Assembly: GCA_041658185.1 (NCBI GenBank)
Contig: JBBAAR010000003.1
Coordinates: forward strand, 62,001 to 126,000
From: UBA8919 sp041658185
GTDB lineage: Bacteria; Elusimicrobiota; UBA8919
Length of the DNA: 64,000 nt
Reading direction: 5' to 3'
The notes below the pieces were generated by a model. That model had not been told where the DNA came from. It did no database searches and was given only the letters and a program-made list of their open reading frames with translations. Below are positions 1-7,875 of this stretch, one piece after another (within the stretch, counting starts at the first letter, position 1; each line of letters begins with the position of its first letter). The position numbers and the translations under genes are program-made.

Positions 1-494
1 CTTTCAGTCGCAAATCTGGAAATGGGTTTTATGCTTATTGCAGAACCGTTTCTGATTTTTCCTGCCGATAGTTCTATTATTTTATTTGATTCGGAAGATT
101 CTGCAGGGAACTCAACCCCGGCATATAAATCCTCGGTATTTTCTCTTACAATTACAAGGTCAATATCAGCATATTTTGATTTTACGCCTACATATGATTT
201 GCAAGGGCGAAGGCAGGCATATAAATCAAGTTCTTTTCTTAAAGCGACATTTACGGAACGGAAGCCGCTGCCGATGGGAGTTGTAATCGGTCCTTTTATA
301 GCAACCTTATTTTTTCTGACCGATTCAAGAACATTTTTTGGAAGAGGTGTCCCATATTTTTCAGCGACATCGCTTCCCGCCTCAACGATTTCCCAGTTGA
401 TTTTAACACCAGTTGCATCCAAAACTTTTTTGGTTGCTTCAGATATTTCAGGTCCAGTTCCGTCGCCGGGTATCAGTGTAATTTTATAACTCAT
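1..494 (-). CDS. icd: Isocitrate dehydrogenase (NAD-type), N-terminal part, cut by window edge
   Basis: Antisense reading from an ATG at 494 gives 164 codons running off the window. The N-terminus has IPGDGTGPE, the nucleotide-binding start of the isocitrate/isopropylmalate dehydrogenase family. SVNVALRKELDLYACLRP carries the S-x-N-x-x-x-R substrate signature of isocitrate dehydrogenases rather than LeuB, and RENTEDLYAGVE follows at about residue 117. The reaction is oxidative decarboxylation of isocitrate to 2-oxoglutarate in the cytoplasm. It is separated from the glycan genes by about 180 bp with a terminator-like hairpin and its own promoter, so it marks the edge of the locus. No Shine-Dalgarno sequence precedes the ATG. 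Cofactor choice (NAD versus NADP) cannot be settled from this fragment. Confidence 0.88.
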   Translation of the reverse strand, partial: MSYKITLIPGDGTGPEISEATKKVLDATGVKINWEIVEAGSDVAEKYGTPLPKNVLESVRKNKVAIKGPITTPIGSGFRSVNVALRKELDLYACLRPCKSYVGVKSKYADIDLVIVRENTEDLYAGVEFPAESSESNKIIELSAGKIRNGSAISIKPISRFATE

Positions 495-502
495 AAATTT
501 TA

Positions 503-531
503 ATTATACAAAATCAAAAGTTTTTAATCAA
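503..531 (-). promoter_or_regulatory. Sigma-70-type promoter of the isocitrate dehydrogenase gene
   Basis: On the minus strand TTGATT (526-531) and TATAAT (503-508) are separated by exactly 17 bases. Only eight bases separate the -10 box from the ATG at 494, so the predicted start of transcription falls at or next to the start codon. That would give a leaderless mRNA, in keeping with the absence of a ribosome-binding site. Confidence 0.7.
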
Positions 532-539
532 GAAAAATT

Positions 540-626
540 TTATTTTCAAGTGAGCGAGTGAAAAGCAAACTTGTTTATTTTTCCGAGCAACCGCAGGGAG
601 TCCCTTCAGGGGCGAGCGCTGAAAAA
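540..626. other. GC-richer intergenic island, possible dispersed element
   Basis: The spacer between the glycan locus and the dehydrogenase gene holds an unusually GC-rich stretch (590-620) with short nested inverted repeats (AGGG/CCCT) inside otherwise very AT-rich sequence. The octamer GAGCGAGT occurs here at 552-559 and again at 1873-1880 in the other large spacer. It looks like a dispersed non-coding element, but only this window is available for comparison. Confidence 0.3.
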
Positions 627-679
627 CAAAGGGTTTAATACCCTTTATATTAAATGATTTACCGATTAAAACTATCGGT
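621..679 (-). terminator. Possible Rho-independent terminator at the end of the glycan locus
   Basis: Reading the minus strand, a perfect 7-bp stem AAAGGGT/ACCCTTT (628-634 with 640-646, 5-nt loop) is followed by GTTTTT. A second inverted repeat, ACCGAT/ATCGGT (661-666 with 674-679), overlaps the stop codon of the preceding glycosyltransferase gene. The stems are AT-rich and therefore weak, but the position just after the last glycan gene fits a terminator. Confidence 0.45.
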
Positions 680-1799
680 ATGATAAATATAGTTTTTCCT
701 GATGGGAAACCATTAAATCAATATCAAATTCCTGCACTCTTTCTTTTGCGACTTGCGAAAACTTTTTTCGCAGTTCGGCATTATTTAACAATCTCAAAAT
801 TCTTTCAGCCATTTTTTCTGTCTCGTGAGGATTAACAACAAAACCGGTTAATCCCTCCTGAACGATTTCTTTTGATCCGTCAATGTATGTTGCAACCACG
901 GGAATACCTGCCGACATTGATTCAACGATTACCCTCGGAAGTCCTTCCCACAGCGATGTCAGAACAAAAACATCAAAAATTTTTATAATTTCGTTTGAAT
1001 CTTTGCGCCATCCGGTAAGAATTACATTTTTTTCCAGATTCAATTTCTTGATTTCGGCTTCAATCCGCTTTCGTAAAACCCCGTCACCGACGAGTATGAA
1101 TTTTGCATCAGATTTTTCAGCACACACCAGTTTTGCCGTTTTTATAAAATCAAGAGGCGCTTTTTGTTTCTTAAAGCAGGCAATCATTCCTACGACGCTT
1201 TCGTTTATAATTGCGAATTCTTTTTTCTTTTTTTCAACGTCAATCTTTATCTGATAATCCTGCAGCTTTATTCCGCTTCGTATCATTGTATACTGTAATT
1301 CATTCCCGATTTTACTTTTCAATCCTTTAGAAATATTTTGGTATGAAACGGCAACGAGTTTATTCGTAATTTTTGCTGTCAGTCGTTCTACAAGAATATA
1401 AATAATCCTGACGAAATAATTTTGTTCATCGTTAAAACCAAAACCGTGAAAAGTATGTATTATTACCGGTACTTTTGCACAATATGCCGCCCATCGTCCG
1501 ATAATTCCGGCTTTTGATGAATGCGTATGGACTATATCCGGCTTTTCTTTTTTCAGTATTTTATAAATTTTTATAAAAGCAATTAAATCGTAGAGCGGGC
1601 AAATTTCCCGTATCAATTCTTTCACAAAGTATGTTTTTATATTTTTTGTTTTATCGTCTAAAATGCCACCCTTCCCGCATATCAGAATGACATCAAATTT
1701 ATTTTTATCAAGATGTCCGCAGGTGTAAAGCGTATTTTCCTGCGCACCTCCGAGTTCCAAAAGAGTAATAATATGTGCAACTTTTATTTTCTCAATCAT
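672..1799 (-). CDS. Glycosyltransferase family 4 (GT-B fold)
   Basis: A 375-residue protein that probably transfers a sugar from a nucleotide donor to the growing glycan on the cytoplasmic face. The N-terminus (HIITLLELGGAQ, residues 9-20) is the typical acceptor-side GG motif of GT4 enzymes, with THSSKAGIIGR further on. The C-terminal domain has the E-x7-E donor motif in EGLPRVIVE (E285, E293) and the usual GIPVVAT strand. Its ATG overlaps the stop of a possible 41-codon ORF (ATGA). It is the last gene of the locus before the terminator-like hairpin. Donor and acceptor cannot be named. Confidence 0.9.
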   Translation of the reverse strand: MIEKIKVAHIITLLELGGAQENTLYTCGHLDKNKFDVILICGKGGILDDKTKNIKTYFVKELIREICPLYDLIAFIKIYKILKKEKPDIVHTHSSKAGIIGRWAAYCAKVPVIIHTFHGFGFNDEQNYFVRIIYILVERLTAKITNKLVAVSYQNISKGLKSKIGNELQYTMIRSGIKLQDYQIKIDVEKKKKEFAIINESVVGMIACFKKQKAPLDFIKTAKLVCAEKSDAKFILVGDGVLRKRIEAEIKKLNLEKNVILTGWRKDSNEIIKIFDVFVLTSLWEGLPRVIVESMSAGIPVVATYIDGSKEIVQEGLTGFVVNPHETEKMAERILRLLNNAELRKKFSQVAKERVQEFDIDLMVSHQEKLYLSYR

Positions 1800-1921
1800 T
1801 TAATCATAGAGTGAGCAAGAAATTTTTGAAGAGCCTCAATTTGCGACCTCTTCTTTCCAGGAGCAAATTGTAGAGCGAGTTCTGACGAGCGTCTCAAAAA
1901 AATTTGCTTGCGAGCGACCAT
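1796..1921 (-). CDS. Possible 41-residue basic small protein, or remnant, between two glycan genes
   Basis: The spacer between the flavoprotein and the GT4 gene is open for 41 codons. Its ATG (1921-1919) shares a base with the upstream stop (TAATG), and its TGA overlaps the GT4 start (ATGA), so both junctions look like normal operon coupling. The predicted peptide begins MVARKQIFLRR, ends LAHSMIK and is rich in Lys and Arg. No family is recognised and there is no Shine-Dalgarno. The same DNA has inverted-repeat character, so it may be a mobile or remnant element that happens to be open. Confidence 0.3.
   Translation of the reverse strand: MVARKQIFLRRSSELALQFAPGKKRSQIEALQKFLAHSMIK
1806..1918. 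repeat. Imperfect palindromic element in intergenic spacer
   Basis: An inner perfect inverted repeat CAATTTGC/GCAAATTG (1837-1844 with 1863-1870) lies inside looser outer arms (about 1811-1834 with 1890-1916) that both carry a GCAAG-(A/C)AA-TTTTT core in opposite orientation. The sequence is GC-richer than its flanks. It resembles short palindromic intergenic elements (REP- or MITE-like), but no second full copy is in the window. Confidence 0.35.
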
Positions 1922-3216
1922 TATTTTAGCCATTTAGTTATTTCTCTACCTTCTAAAATTGCATCTTCCATTGTGGAATATTGCCACCCGCCGAACCTGC
2001 CGATGGAAAATATGAAATTTTTCCGCAGGTAGTTGCGGATTATTTTAAGTGCAGTGTTTCTGTTTTTATCGTAAATTACATATGCATACGGAATATCCAG
2101 AATACATTCCGAAATTATTTTATCGGACGGTTTTAATACTCCTGCGGATTTTAATTCGCAGATGGTTTTTTTAAGCATTTTTTCTTTGCTGATTTTCCGG
2201 TTTCTGTAAGAAATTTCTATGTACATTGAAGATGTCCCGTCGGGACAGAGCGATTCCGAAAAATTACGATAAAACCCTGCACGGTAAAAATTGAATTTTT
2301 TTTCCGGAAAATATATCCAGTGTTTATCTGAAATATTTTTTCTTTTTATGCCGAGATTTATATTCAATACCGATGTCCACTTTAATTTCTTTGATGCCTT
2401 TTTTACATTTCCCGGAACATTCTTGATAAGTTTAATAATTTCCGGCAGGGGAATCGTGTTGACAAGATTTTTATATTGCATATCGCCGTTATTTGTTTTA
2501 ACAATTTTTTTTGAGATGTCTATTGATGATATTTTTACGTCAGTTTTTATTCCGGGAATATTTTTTTTAAGCGAATCAATAAGCGACTGAATGCCGCCCG
2601 TTTTAGGATAAAAAAAAGTAGCGTTATAACCGATTTTTTTATTATCGTCGGTAAAAGCACCCGCTAATACTCCGTGTAATGCCGGTTGCGGAACATAATT
2701 GCCCAACCAGTCGCATGTCAACTTCTTTATATTTATTTTCCAGAGTTTTTCATTATAGGGAATCATAAAGTATTTTGATATGCCGTTGCCGAAAGTTTTT
2801 TTACACCAATCGTAGAAAGACAGCCGGGAGTCGGAATTCGGAATTCGGAATTCGGTAAGTTTTGATTCTATAAGTCCGTCTATGCATTCGTAAATTATTT
2901 TTTCCGGAAGTCCGAAAAGATTTGCCTGAAACGGATAGCGGGTAAAAACATTATTTGAATAAATCCATGAATTACGATTTTTTAAGGCAAGATTTTTTTT
3001 CAGTAATTTCTTGACAAGTTTTTTTACATATCTGCTTTTTATGTGGAGGAGATGTCCGGTGTAATCATATGTAAAGCCGTTTTTACCGGTGACAGATTTA
3101 CACAACCCGCCGACGATATTTTCTTTTTCCAGCAGAACATATTTTTCATTTTTTAAGTGATATGCGGCGGATAAACCCGTGATTCCTCCGCCGATTATTA
3201 CCGTTTCAAATTTCAT
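1921..3216 (-). CDS. FAD-dependent oxidoreductase, protoporphyrinogen-oxidase/UDP-galactopyranose-mutase-like
   Basis: A 431-residue flavoprotein of the NAD(P)-binding Rossmann/amine-oxidase type found in glycan loci. The dinucleotide motif GGGITG (G9-x-G11-x-x-G14) is followed by the acidic residue E30 that binds the FAD ribose, then VGGLC and a conserved GHLLH stretch. The C-terminal GRFGGWQYSTMEDAI closes the FAD site. It probably oxidises, reduces or isomerises a sugar or lipid-linked intermediate; the true substrate is unknown. Residues about 121-128 (EFRIPNSD) are encoded by a 7-bp tandem repeat. Its start lies 3 bases after the stop of the phosphotransferase gene. Confidence 0.78.
   Translation of the reverse strand: MKFETVIIGGGITGLSAAYHLKNEKYVLLEKENIVGGLCKSVTGKNGFTYDYTGHLLHIKSRYVKKLVKKLLKKNLALKNRNSWIYSNNVFTRYPFQANLFGLPEKIIYECIDGLIESKLTEFRIPNSDSRLSFYDWCKKTFGNGISKYFMIPYNEKLWKINIKKLTCDWLGNYVPQPALHGVLAGAFTDDNKKIGYNATFFYPKTGGIQSLIDSLKKNIPGIKTDVKISSIDISKKIVKTNNGDMQYKNLVNTIPLPEIIKLIKNVPGNVKKASKKLKWTSVLNINLGIKRKNISDKHWIYFPEKKFNFYRAGFYRNFSESLCPDGTSSMYIEISYRNRKISKEKMLKKTICELKSAGVLKPSDKIISECILDIPYAYVIYDKNRNTALKIIRNYLRKNFIFSIGRFGGWQYSTMEDAILEGREITKWLK
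2832..2855. repeat. Heptanucleotide tandem repeat CGGAATT x3.4 inside a gene
   Basis: Three full copies of CGGAATT plus CGG lie inside the flavoprotein gene. The unit is not a multiple of three, so gain or loss of a single copy would shift the reading frame. Confidence 0.85.
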
Positions 3217-3219
3217 TTA

Positions 3220-4230
3220 TTATTCCATTTTTATTTTGGAAAGTTTCCATCCGCCGAAAATTGCCAGAGCCAGTATTATTGTGTAAATTACAATTGCAGC
3301 AAGCAGTTGAACTCGTGAAATAACAAAAGCGGCAAAACTTAAAATTACTGCAATAAGCCATATTAAAATTACGACATTTTTTCTGGTTAATCCTACTGCT
3401 TCAAGACGGAGTGCAAAATGATCTTTACTTCCCAAAAAGGGAGATTTGCCTTTTCTGAATCGCAGGTACATCACATAAAATGTGTCAAAAATAGGAATGC
3501 CGAGAATAAGAATCGGAGAATAAAGCGCTACATCGTTGATTTTCGTGTAAGATGTTCCCAGTGACAAGGCGGCTAGAACAAAACCGAGAAACATACTGCC
3601 TGTATCACCCATAAAAATTTTTGCATTCGGAAAATTATATTTAATAAAACCAAGGATTCCTCCTGCAAGTGCCGCCGCCGCAAAATTAACATATATTTCT
3701 TCCGTCGGAAGCGCTATAAAAAGAAATGTCATCGCTGCTATAAACGAGATGCCGGTTGCCAGACCGTTCATTATATCAATAATGTTTATTGCATTTATAA
3801 TTCCGACCACCCAGAGTATCGTAAGAATATCAGCGAGATACTGCGGCTGAATAAATTTTATTCGTATGTCAAAATTGATTAAAATAATCGCAACGACTAT
3901 CTGCCATAAAAATTTTGCTTTGAAACCGATAGTTTTTAAGTCATCAATCAAACCGACTATTATGATAAAAGTTGCGCCGATTATAATTCCCCGTAAAGAT
4001 CTTAATGTGCCGGTCGGAAAATTTGTGATATGCCTGATGATAAAAAGTGAAGTTACAAAACCGAAAAATATCGCAAGCCCGCCGAGATATGGCGTGGCAG
4101 TTTTGTGTGTTTTTACCGGTGTTTTCGGATGGTCTATAATATCATATTTTTTAGCAACAAGTATTAAAATCGGCGTCGTAATGATTGCCACTATAAAAGA
4201 TATTAAAAACGAATAAAGATAAAAAATCAT
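3220..4230 (-). CDS. WecA/MraY-family polyprenyl-phosphate sugar-1-phosphate transferase
   Basis: A 336-residue, roughly ten-helix membrane protein. It would transfer a HexNAc-1-phosphate from a UDP-sugar to undecaprenyl phosphate, the first membrane step of glycan assembly. Family motifs in order: DHPKTPVKTHKTATPYLGG (about 33-51), the metal-binding DD in GLIDDLK (D96, D97), NAINIIDIMNGLA (about 146-158), IFMGDTGSMFLG (about 205-216) and a cytoplasmic KDHFALRL loop. IMNGLA differs from the common D-G-x-D/N-G-L form. Its start overlaps the upstream TPR gene by 4 bp. It is the only initiating phosphotransferase in the window, so the natural starter enzyme for this locus. Confidence 0.88.
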   Translation of the reverse strand: MIFYLYSFLISFIVAIITTPILILVAKKYDIIDHPKTPVKTHKTATPYLGGLAIFFGFVTSLFIIRHITNFPTGTLRSLRGIIIGATFIIIVGLIDDLKTIGFKAKFLWQIVVAIILINFDIRIKFIQPQYLADILTILWVVGIINAINIIDIMNGLATGISFIAAMTFLFIALPTEEIYVNFAAAALAGGILGFIKYNFPNAKIFMGDTGSMFLGFVLAALSLGTSYTKINDVALYSPILILGIPIFDTFYVMYLRFRKGKSPFLGSKDHFALRLEAVGLTRKNVVILIWLIAVILSFAAFVISRVQLLAAIVIYTIILALAIFGGWKLSKIKME

Positions 4231-5210
4231 TTGACCAATTTTTCCAGATTTTTAATTTTGCTTAATGCAATACCGACCCAGATACTCTCGGAATAATTTG
4301 CCACAAGAAGTTTATATGTTCTTAAAGTGAGCGTCCAGTCCTTTAATTCCTCGTAACATTGTGCAATATAATACTGGGCATAATCGGTGTATTGGAAGTC
4401 GTTATAGTTTTCAAGAAATTTTTTATATGCGATTATTGCCTCATTATATTTCTGTAATTTTCTATATGTTTCTCCCATCTTGAACTGTGCATTTCCGGCG
4501 TGTCTATGAAGAGGATATTTATCGGCAAGTTGTGAATAATAATTTAGTGCCGTATTGTAATCAGATTTTTTGAAAAAGTAAATATCGCCTAAAAAATAGC
4601 AGGCGTCTCCGGCAAGTTTTGAATTTTGATATGCCGATATAATGGATTTGAGTTGTTCTATCGTTTTGTCAAAGTCCTGAACTTCAAAAAATTTTTCTGC
4701 GAGTGCATATTTTTTTAATGCGGGCTCTTCATTAGGATAAGCGGATTTTATAAGTTTTAGCCGTGCATTCGCGATCTTTATCCACTTGCTTGACGGACAT
4801 TCTCTTGACAGTTGTTCGTAAAACTTTACTGATTCCATGAAATTAAAATAATCAAAAAAATAAACATTGCCAAGTTTGAATAAAACATCATCCGTTTTTT
4901 CAAACTCTGGATATTTTTCCGTTAATTCAACATAGATATCTTTTAATTTTTTCAGTTCCGTTTCAGATTTATCTATTTTTCTGAAATAATACTCCGCTAC
5001 AAGATATAGTCCCGCGGCTTTTTTAGATATATCTTTCAGTATGTTTATAACACTTTCATACTCGGCTATTTCTGTCTTTTCCGGCGTTTTTTCCGTATCA
5101 ATCAATTTTTCAATTCTTTTTATTTTTTCAGAATTTTTTTTCCGAAGATTTAATTTGTAGAGAAAAATCCCGCAAATAATAAAAATAATTACAATCAACA
5201 ATATAATCAT
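4227..5210 (-). CDS. Membrane-anchored tetratricopeptide-repeat protein
   Basis: A 327-residue protein with one N-terminal hydrophobic segment (about 2-17), a charged linker, then helical repeats of the TPR/BamD-like type. Several units carry the A-x-Y-x-L-(G/A)-x-x-Y pattern, such as GDACYFLGDIYFFKKSDYNTALNYY and GNAQFKMGETYRKLQKYNEAI. TPR proteins act as scaffolds. In a glycan locus this could hold assembly, polymerisation or export proteins together at the membrane, which is inference. It overlaps both neighbours by 4 bp, so it is very likely co-translated with them. Confidence 0.75.
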   Translation of the reverse strand: MIILLIVIIFIICGIFLYKLNLRKKNSEKIKRIEKLIDTEKTPEKTEIAEYESVINILKDISKKAAGLYLVAEYYFRKIDKSETELKKLKDIYVELTEKYPEFEKTDDVLFKLGNVYFFDYFNFMESVKFYEQLSRECPSSKWIKIANARLKLIKSAYPNEEPALKKYALAEKFFEVQDFDKTIEQLKSIISAYQNSKLAGDACYFLGDIYFFKKSDYNTALNYYSQLADKYPLHRHAGNAQFKMGETYRKLQKYNEAIIAYKKFLENYNDFQYTDYAQYYIAQCYEELKDWTLTLRTYKLLVANYSESIWVGIALSKIKNLEKLVK

Positions 5211-7129
5211 TTTTTTATACCGTAAACGAAAAGTCCTTTATTTTCATACAATAAGTTTAAGTATTTTTTTTTGAAGACATTTATAATTTTAATTGATTGT
5301 TCCGTAAAATCATTTGGTCTGAACCCGTTTTTAAGCCGTTCATATTCCATCTGACTCCAGAATATATTCGTAAAGCCGGTATTTTGTAATTTAATTAGAA
5401 GTTCTTCCGCCGTTTTTGAATCGTTTGCCAAATCCGTAAAAACATCAGGGTCAAAAGGACTGCTTGATACCGCATTAAAATTCGTATAATAATTTCTTGC
5501 TTCGCCGACGAAAAGCGTTTTTGAATTAGCGTCAAATGTCTCATTCATAAACTTCACGGCAGGATAAAAATTGTTCGGATTAAGAACCTTTGAAGAAAGA
5601 TAATCATCTTTTGTTATATTCCCGAATAATTGAGGCAAAGGAGAAACAAAATTTTGTATAAATAGTAATACGGCAAAATCAGATATTATTATAGCAGACA
5701 AAATAATTTTTACAATGTTTTTAATAAGGTTACTTTCTTTGATAAACTTAAAAATGCAGCCCGAAAAAACAATTGCGGCAACCGGAAATATCGGAATAAG
5801 AAAACGTAAAACTTTTGCAGATATAGACCAGAAAAAGAAATATAAGATTAAATAAGCAAAAGATATTTTTACAAGTTTGTCCGTTTTTGTTATCAGAAAC
5901 AAAACCGGTAAAAAAACAAGGTAAAAAGGTCCTATAATATCGAACCCTCCGCCGAATTTAATGCCTTCCATTGTTATATTCCACGGTAAATTAAGAAAAT
6001 CAGCAATTCCGGATGTTCCGTGTTGAGAAACATGAGATAGATATTTTTGTATATAATCAGGCGCATTGCCGAAGATATAAAACGGAAAAACCGGATTTCC
6101 TGTAAAAATATAATTTTTAACAAGCCACGGTAGAAAAACCAGAAATGCAGACGACACGAATAATATTATCTTTGAAAAAATATTTTCTCTTTTTGAGACG
6201 GCTGTATGAAAAATTATTAAGATAAAAATTATCGCAGAAATTCCGGCAGTATATTTTATTCCCAAGGAAAACCCGCACAATAATCCGGATAAAACCAGCC
6301 ATTTGTTAAGGGATGTTTCCATCCATTTCATAAGAGAAATAAAACTTAAAAAAAGATAAAATGTAAGCCCTAAATCAACGTATGTTCCGGATGCCAGCAT
6401 AACTATTGCCGGAGTTATCGCAAAAATCAGAGATGCAAAAATTGACATTTTACCATCGTATTTTTCCCGTAAAAATCCGTATATTGAAAATGTTAACAGA
6501 GGAAAAAAAACAAAATGTATAAGGTTGGCGAGAATATCATCGCATAAAATAATTGCCATAGTATAGAGCATTTCAATGTTTTGCGGAAAGTTTGAGAAAA
6601 TGTTTGATTCAATTTCTATTATCCGGTGATTTTTTACATATTGTAAGGGGATTGCGAGATGGTAGACCATAGAATCGTAAAATGTCGGCGGTGTTAACGC
6701 ACCAACGAAAGAAACTGCAAAAAAAACAAAAAAAGTTATAGTTAAAAACGTTCCCTGAAATTTTAGTTTGGGTATTTCCAAATTATTCTGGTATATGAAA
6801 TTTTTTAATGAGAGAATAAATAAAATTAAAAGCAGAATATGAAAAACCGGTTTATATAAAAATCCGAAGATGCCGAGAAAAAATGTAATTGTTGAAAGTA
6901 TTGCGAGACCGCATCCGATAGACAAAGGTATTCTTAAGTATGTTGATAAAGACGAGTCAAATTTATTTAGTAAAAAGTTTCCGATTTGAAACGACACAAA
7001 AAGCAAGACAAGTAAAAAGAATAATTCCGAAAGATGTTGCGCAAAATTAGGCAGAGGAAATCTTAAAAAATATGACCAGATAACAATTATTATCCAGCAA
7101 AATGTAAGAAAATAGAATATTTTTTTCAT
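5207..7129 (-). CDS. GT-C (ArnT/PMT-like) membrane glycosyltransferase
   Basis: A 640-residue protein with about twelve membrane helices. The first large outer loop has PPTFYDSMVYHLAIPLQY, the acidic-residue loop typical of the PMT/ArnT superfamily. Such enzymes use a polyprenyl-phosphate-linked sugar to glycosylate a lipid or protein on the outer face of the inner membrane. The soluble C-terminal tail (about 500-640) would lie outside. Its ATG shares one base with the stop of the GT2 gene upstream (TAATG), pairing a probable carrier-charging enzyme with a carrier-using enzyme. The sugar and acceptor are unknown. Confidence 0.78.
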   Translation of the reverse strand: MKKIFYFLTFCWIIIVIWSYFLRFPLPNFAQHLSELFFLLVLLFVSFQIGNFLLNKFDSSLSTYLRIPLSIGCGLAILSTITFFLGIFGFLYKPVFHILLLILFILSLKNFIYQNNLEIPKLKFQGTFLTITFFVFFAVSFVGALTPPTFYDSMVYHLAIPLQYVKNHRIIEIESNIFSNFPQNIEMLYTMAIILCDDILANLIHFVFFPLLTFSIYGFLREKYDGKMSIFASLIFAITPAIVMLASGTYVDLGLTFYLFLSFISLMKWMETSLNKWLVLSGLLCGFSLGIKYTAGISAIIFILIIFHTAVSKRENIFSKIILFVSSAFLVFLPWLVKNYIFTGNPVFPFYIFGNAPDYIQKYLSHVSQHGTSGIADFLNLPWNITMEGIKFGGGFDIIGPFYLVFLPVLFLITKTDKLVKISFAYLILYFFFWSISAKVLRFLIPIFPVAAIVFSGCIFKFIKESNLIKNIVKIILSAIIISDFAVLLFIQNFVSPLPQLFGNITKDDYLSSKVLNPNNFYPAVKFMNETFDANSKTLFVGEARNYYTNFNAVSSSPFDPDVFTDLANDSKTAEELLIKLQNTGFTNIFWSQMEYERLKNGFRPNDFTEQSIKIINVFKKKYLNLLYENKGLFVYGIKK

Positions 7130-7875
7130 TATTTTTTTGTAAAAATCTGTTGATGAAATATTATAGATCTATGTAGTAAAAATCTCAATAAAAAAAACAA
7201 AGCAGAAATTCCGTATTTACAACTTCTTAAAAAATTTATGGATGATGCTTCGGAAAAATATTTTGCGGGCACCGGTATGTCGCCGATTTTTAATTTACAA
7301 GCCACTGCCTCAATCAAAAACTGCTGGTCAAAAACAAAGTCATCAGAATTATCTTCCCATCGTATTGTTTCAAGAACTTTCCTTGAATATGCCCGGAATC
7401 CGGAATGAAATTCACCGAGGTTTTGTCCTAAAAGGAAATTCTCAATTGCTGTTAAAATCCTGTTTGCGATATACTTATAAACCGGCATTCCGCCCGAAAG
7501 TGCTTCCCATCTGGTACGGATTCTATTTCCTAAAACGATATCGCAAATTTCATCGGCAACAATTCCTGCGATATATGGTGTCAGCCGGGCATCATACTGG
7601 TAATCAGGATGAATCATAACGATTATATCCGCTCCACTTTTTATTGCTTCTTGATAACATGTTTTTTGGTTTGCACCATAACCCATATTTTTAGAATGTA
7701 TAATTGTTTTTATTCCCAGTGATTTGGAAAGATTGGCAGTTTTATCTGAGGACATGTCATCTACAAGAATTATTTCATCAACAATATTTTTAGGAATGTC
7801 CTGATAAGTTTTCTCAAGAGTTTTTTCAGCATTGTAAGCAGGCATTACAACAACAATTTTTTTATTATTAATCAT
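7129..7875 (-). CDS. Family 2 glycosyltransferase, dolichyl/polyprenyl-phosphate sugar synthase type
   Basis: About 248 residues with GT-A motifs VVVMPAYNAEKT, LVDDMSSDKT and MIHPDYQYDARL (metal/nucleotide site). The fold matches DPM1-like enzymes that load a sugar onto a polyprenyl phosphate. The start is placed at 7875, where ATG overlaps the upstream stop (TAATG); an in-frame ATG at 7887 would add four residues. A hydrophobic patch near the C-terminus (ISALFFLLRFLLH) suggests membrane contact. It sits between two GT-C genes and would supply their lipid-linked donor. Confidence 0.85.
   Translation of the reverse strand: MINNKKIVVVMPAYNAEKTLEKTYQDIPKNIVDEIILVDDMSSDKTANLSKSLGIKTIIHSKNMGYGANQKTCYQEAIKSGADIIVMIHPDYQYDARLTPYIAGIVADEICDIVLGNRIRTRWEALSGGMPVYKYIANRILTAIENFLLGQNLGEFHSGFRAYSRKVLETIRWEDNSDDFVFDQQFLIEAVACKLKIGDIPVPAKYFSEASSINFLRSCKYGISALFFLLRFLLHRSIIFHQQIFTKK

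Noticed and set aside
22..489. Long plus-strand open frame opposite the isocitrate dehydrogenase
   Set aside because: The minus strand encodes a clear family protein with motifs and a promoter; the plus-strand frame shows no motif and is a shadow.
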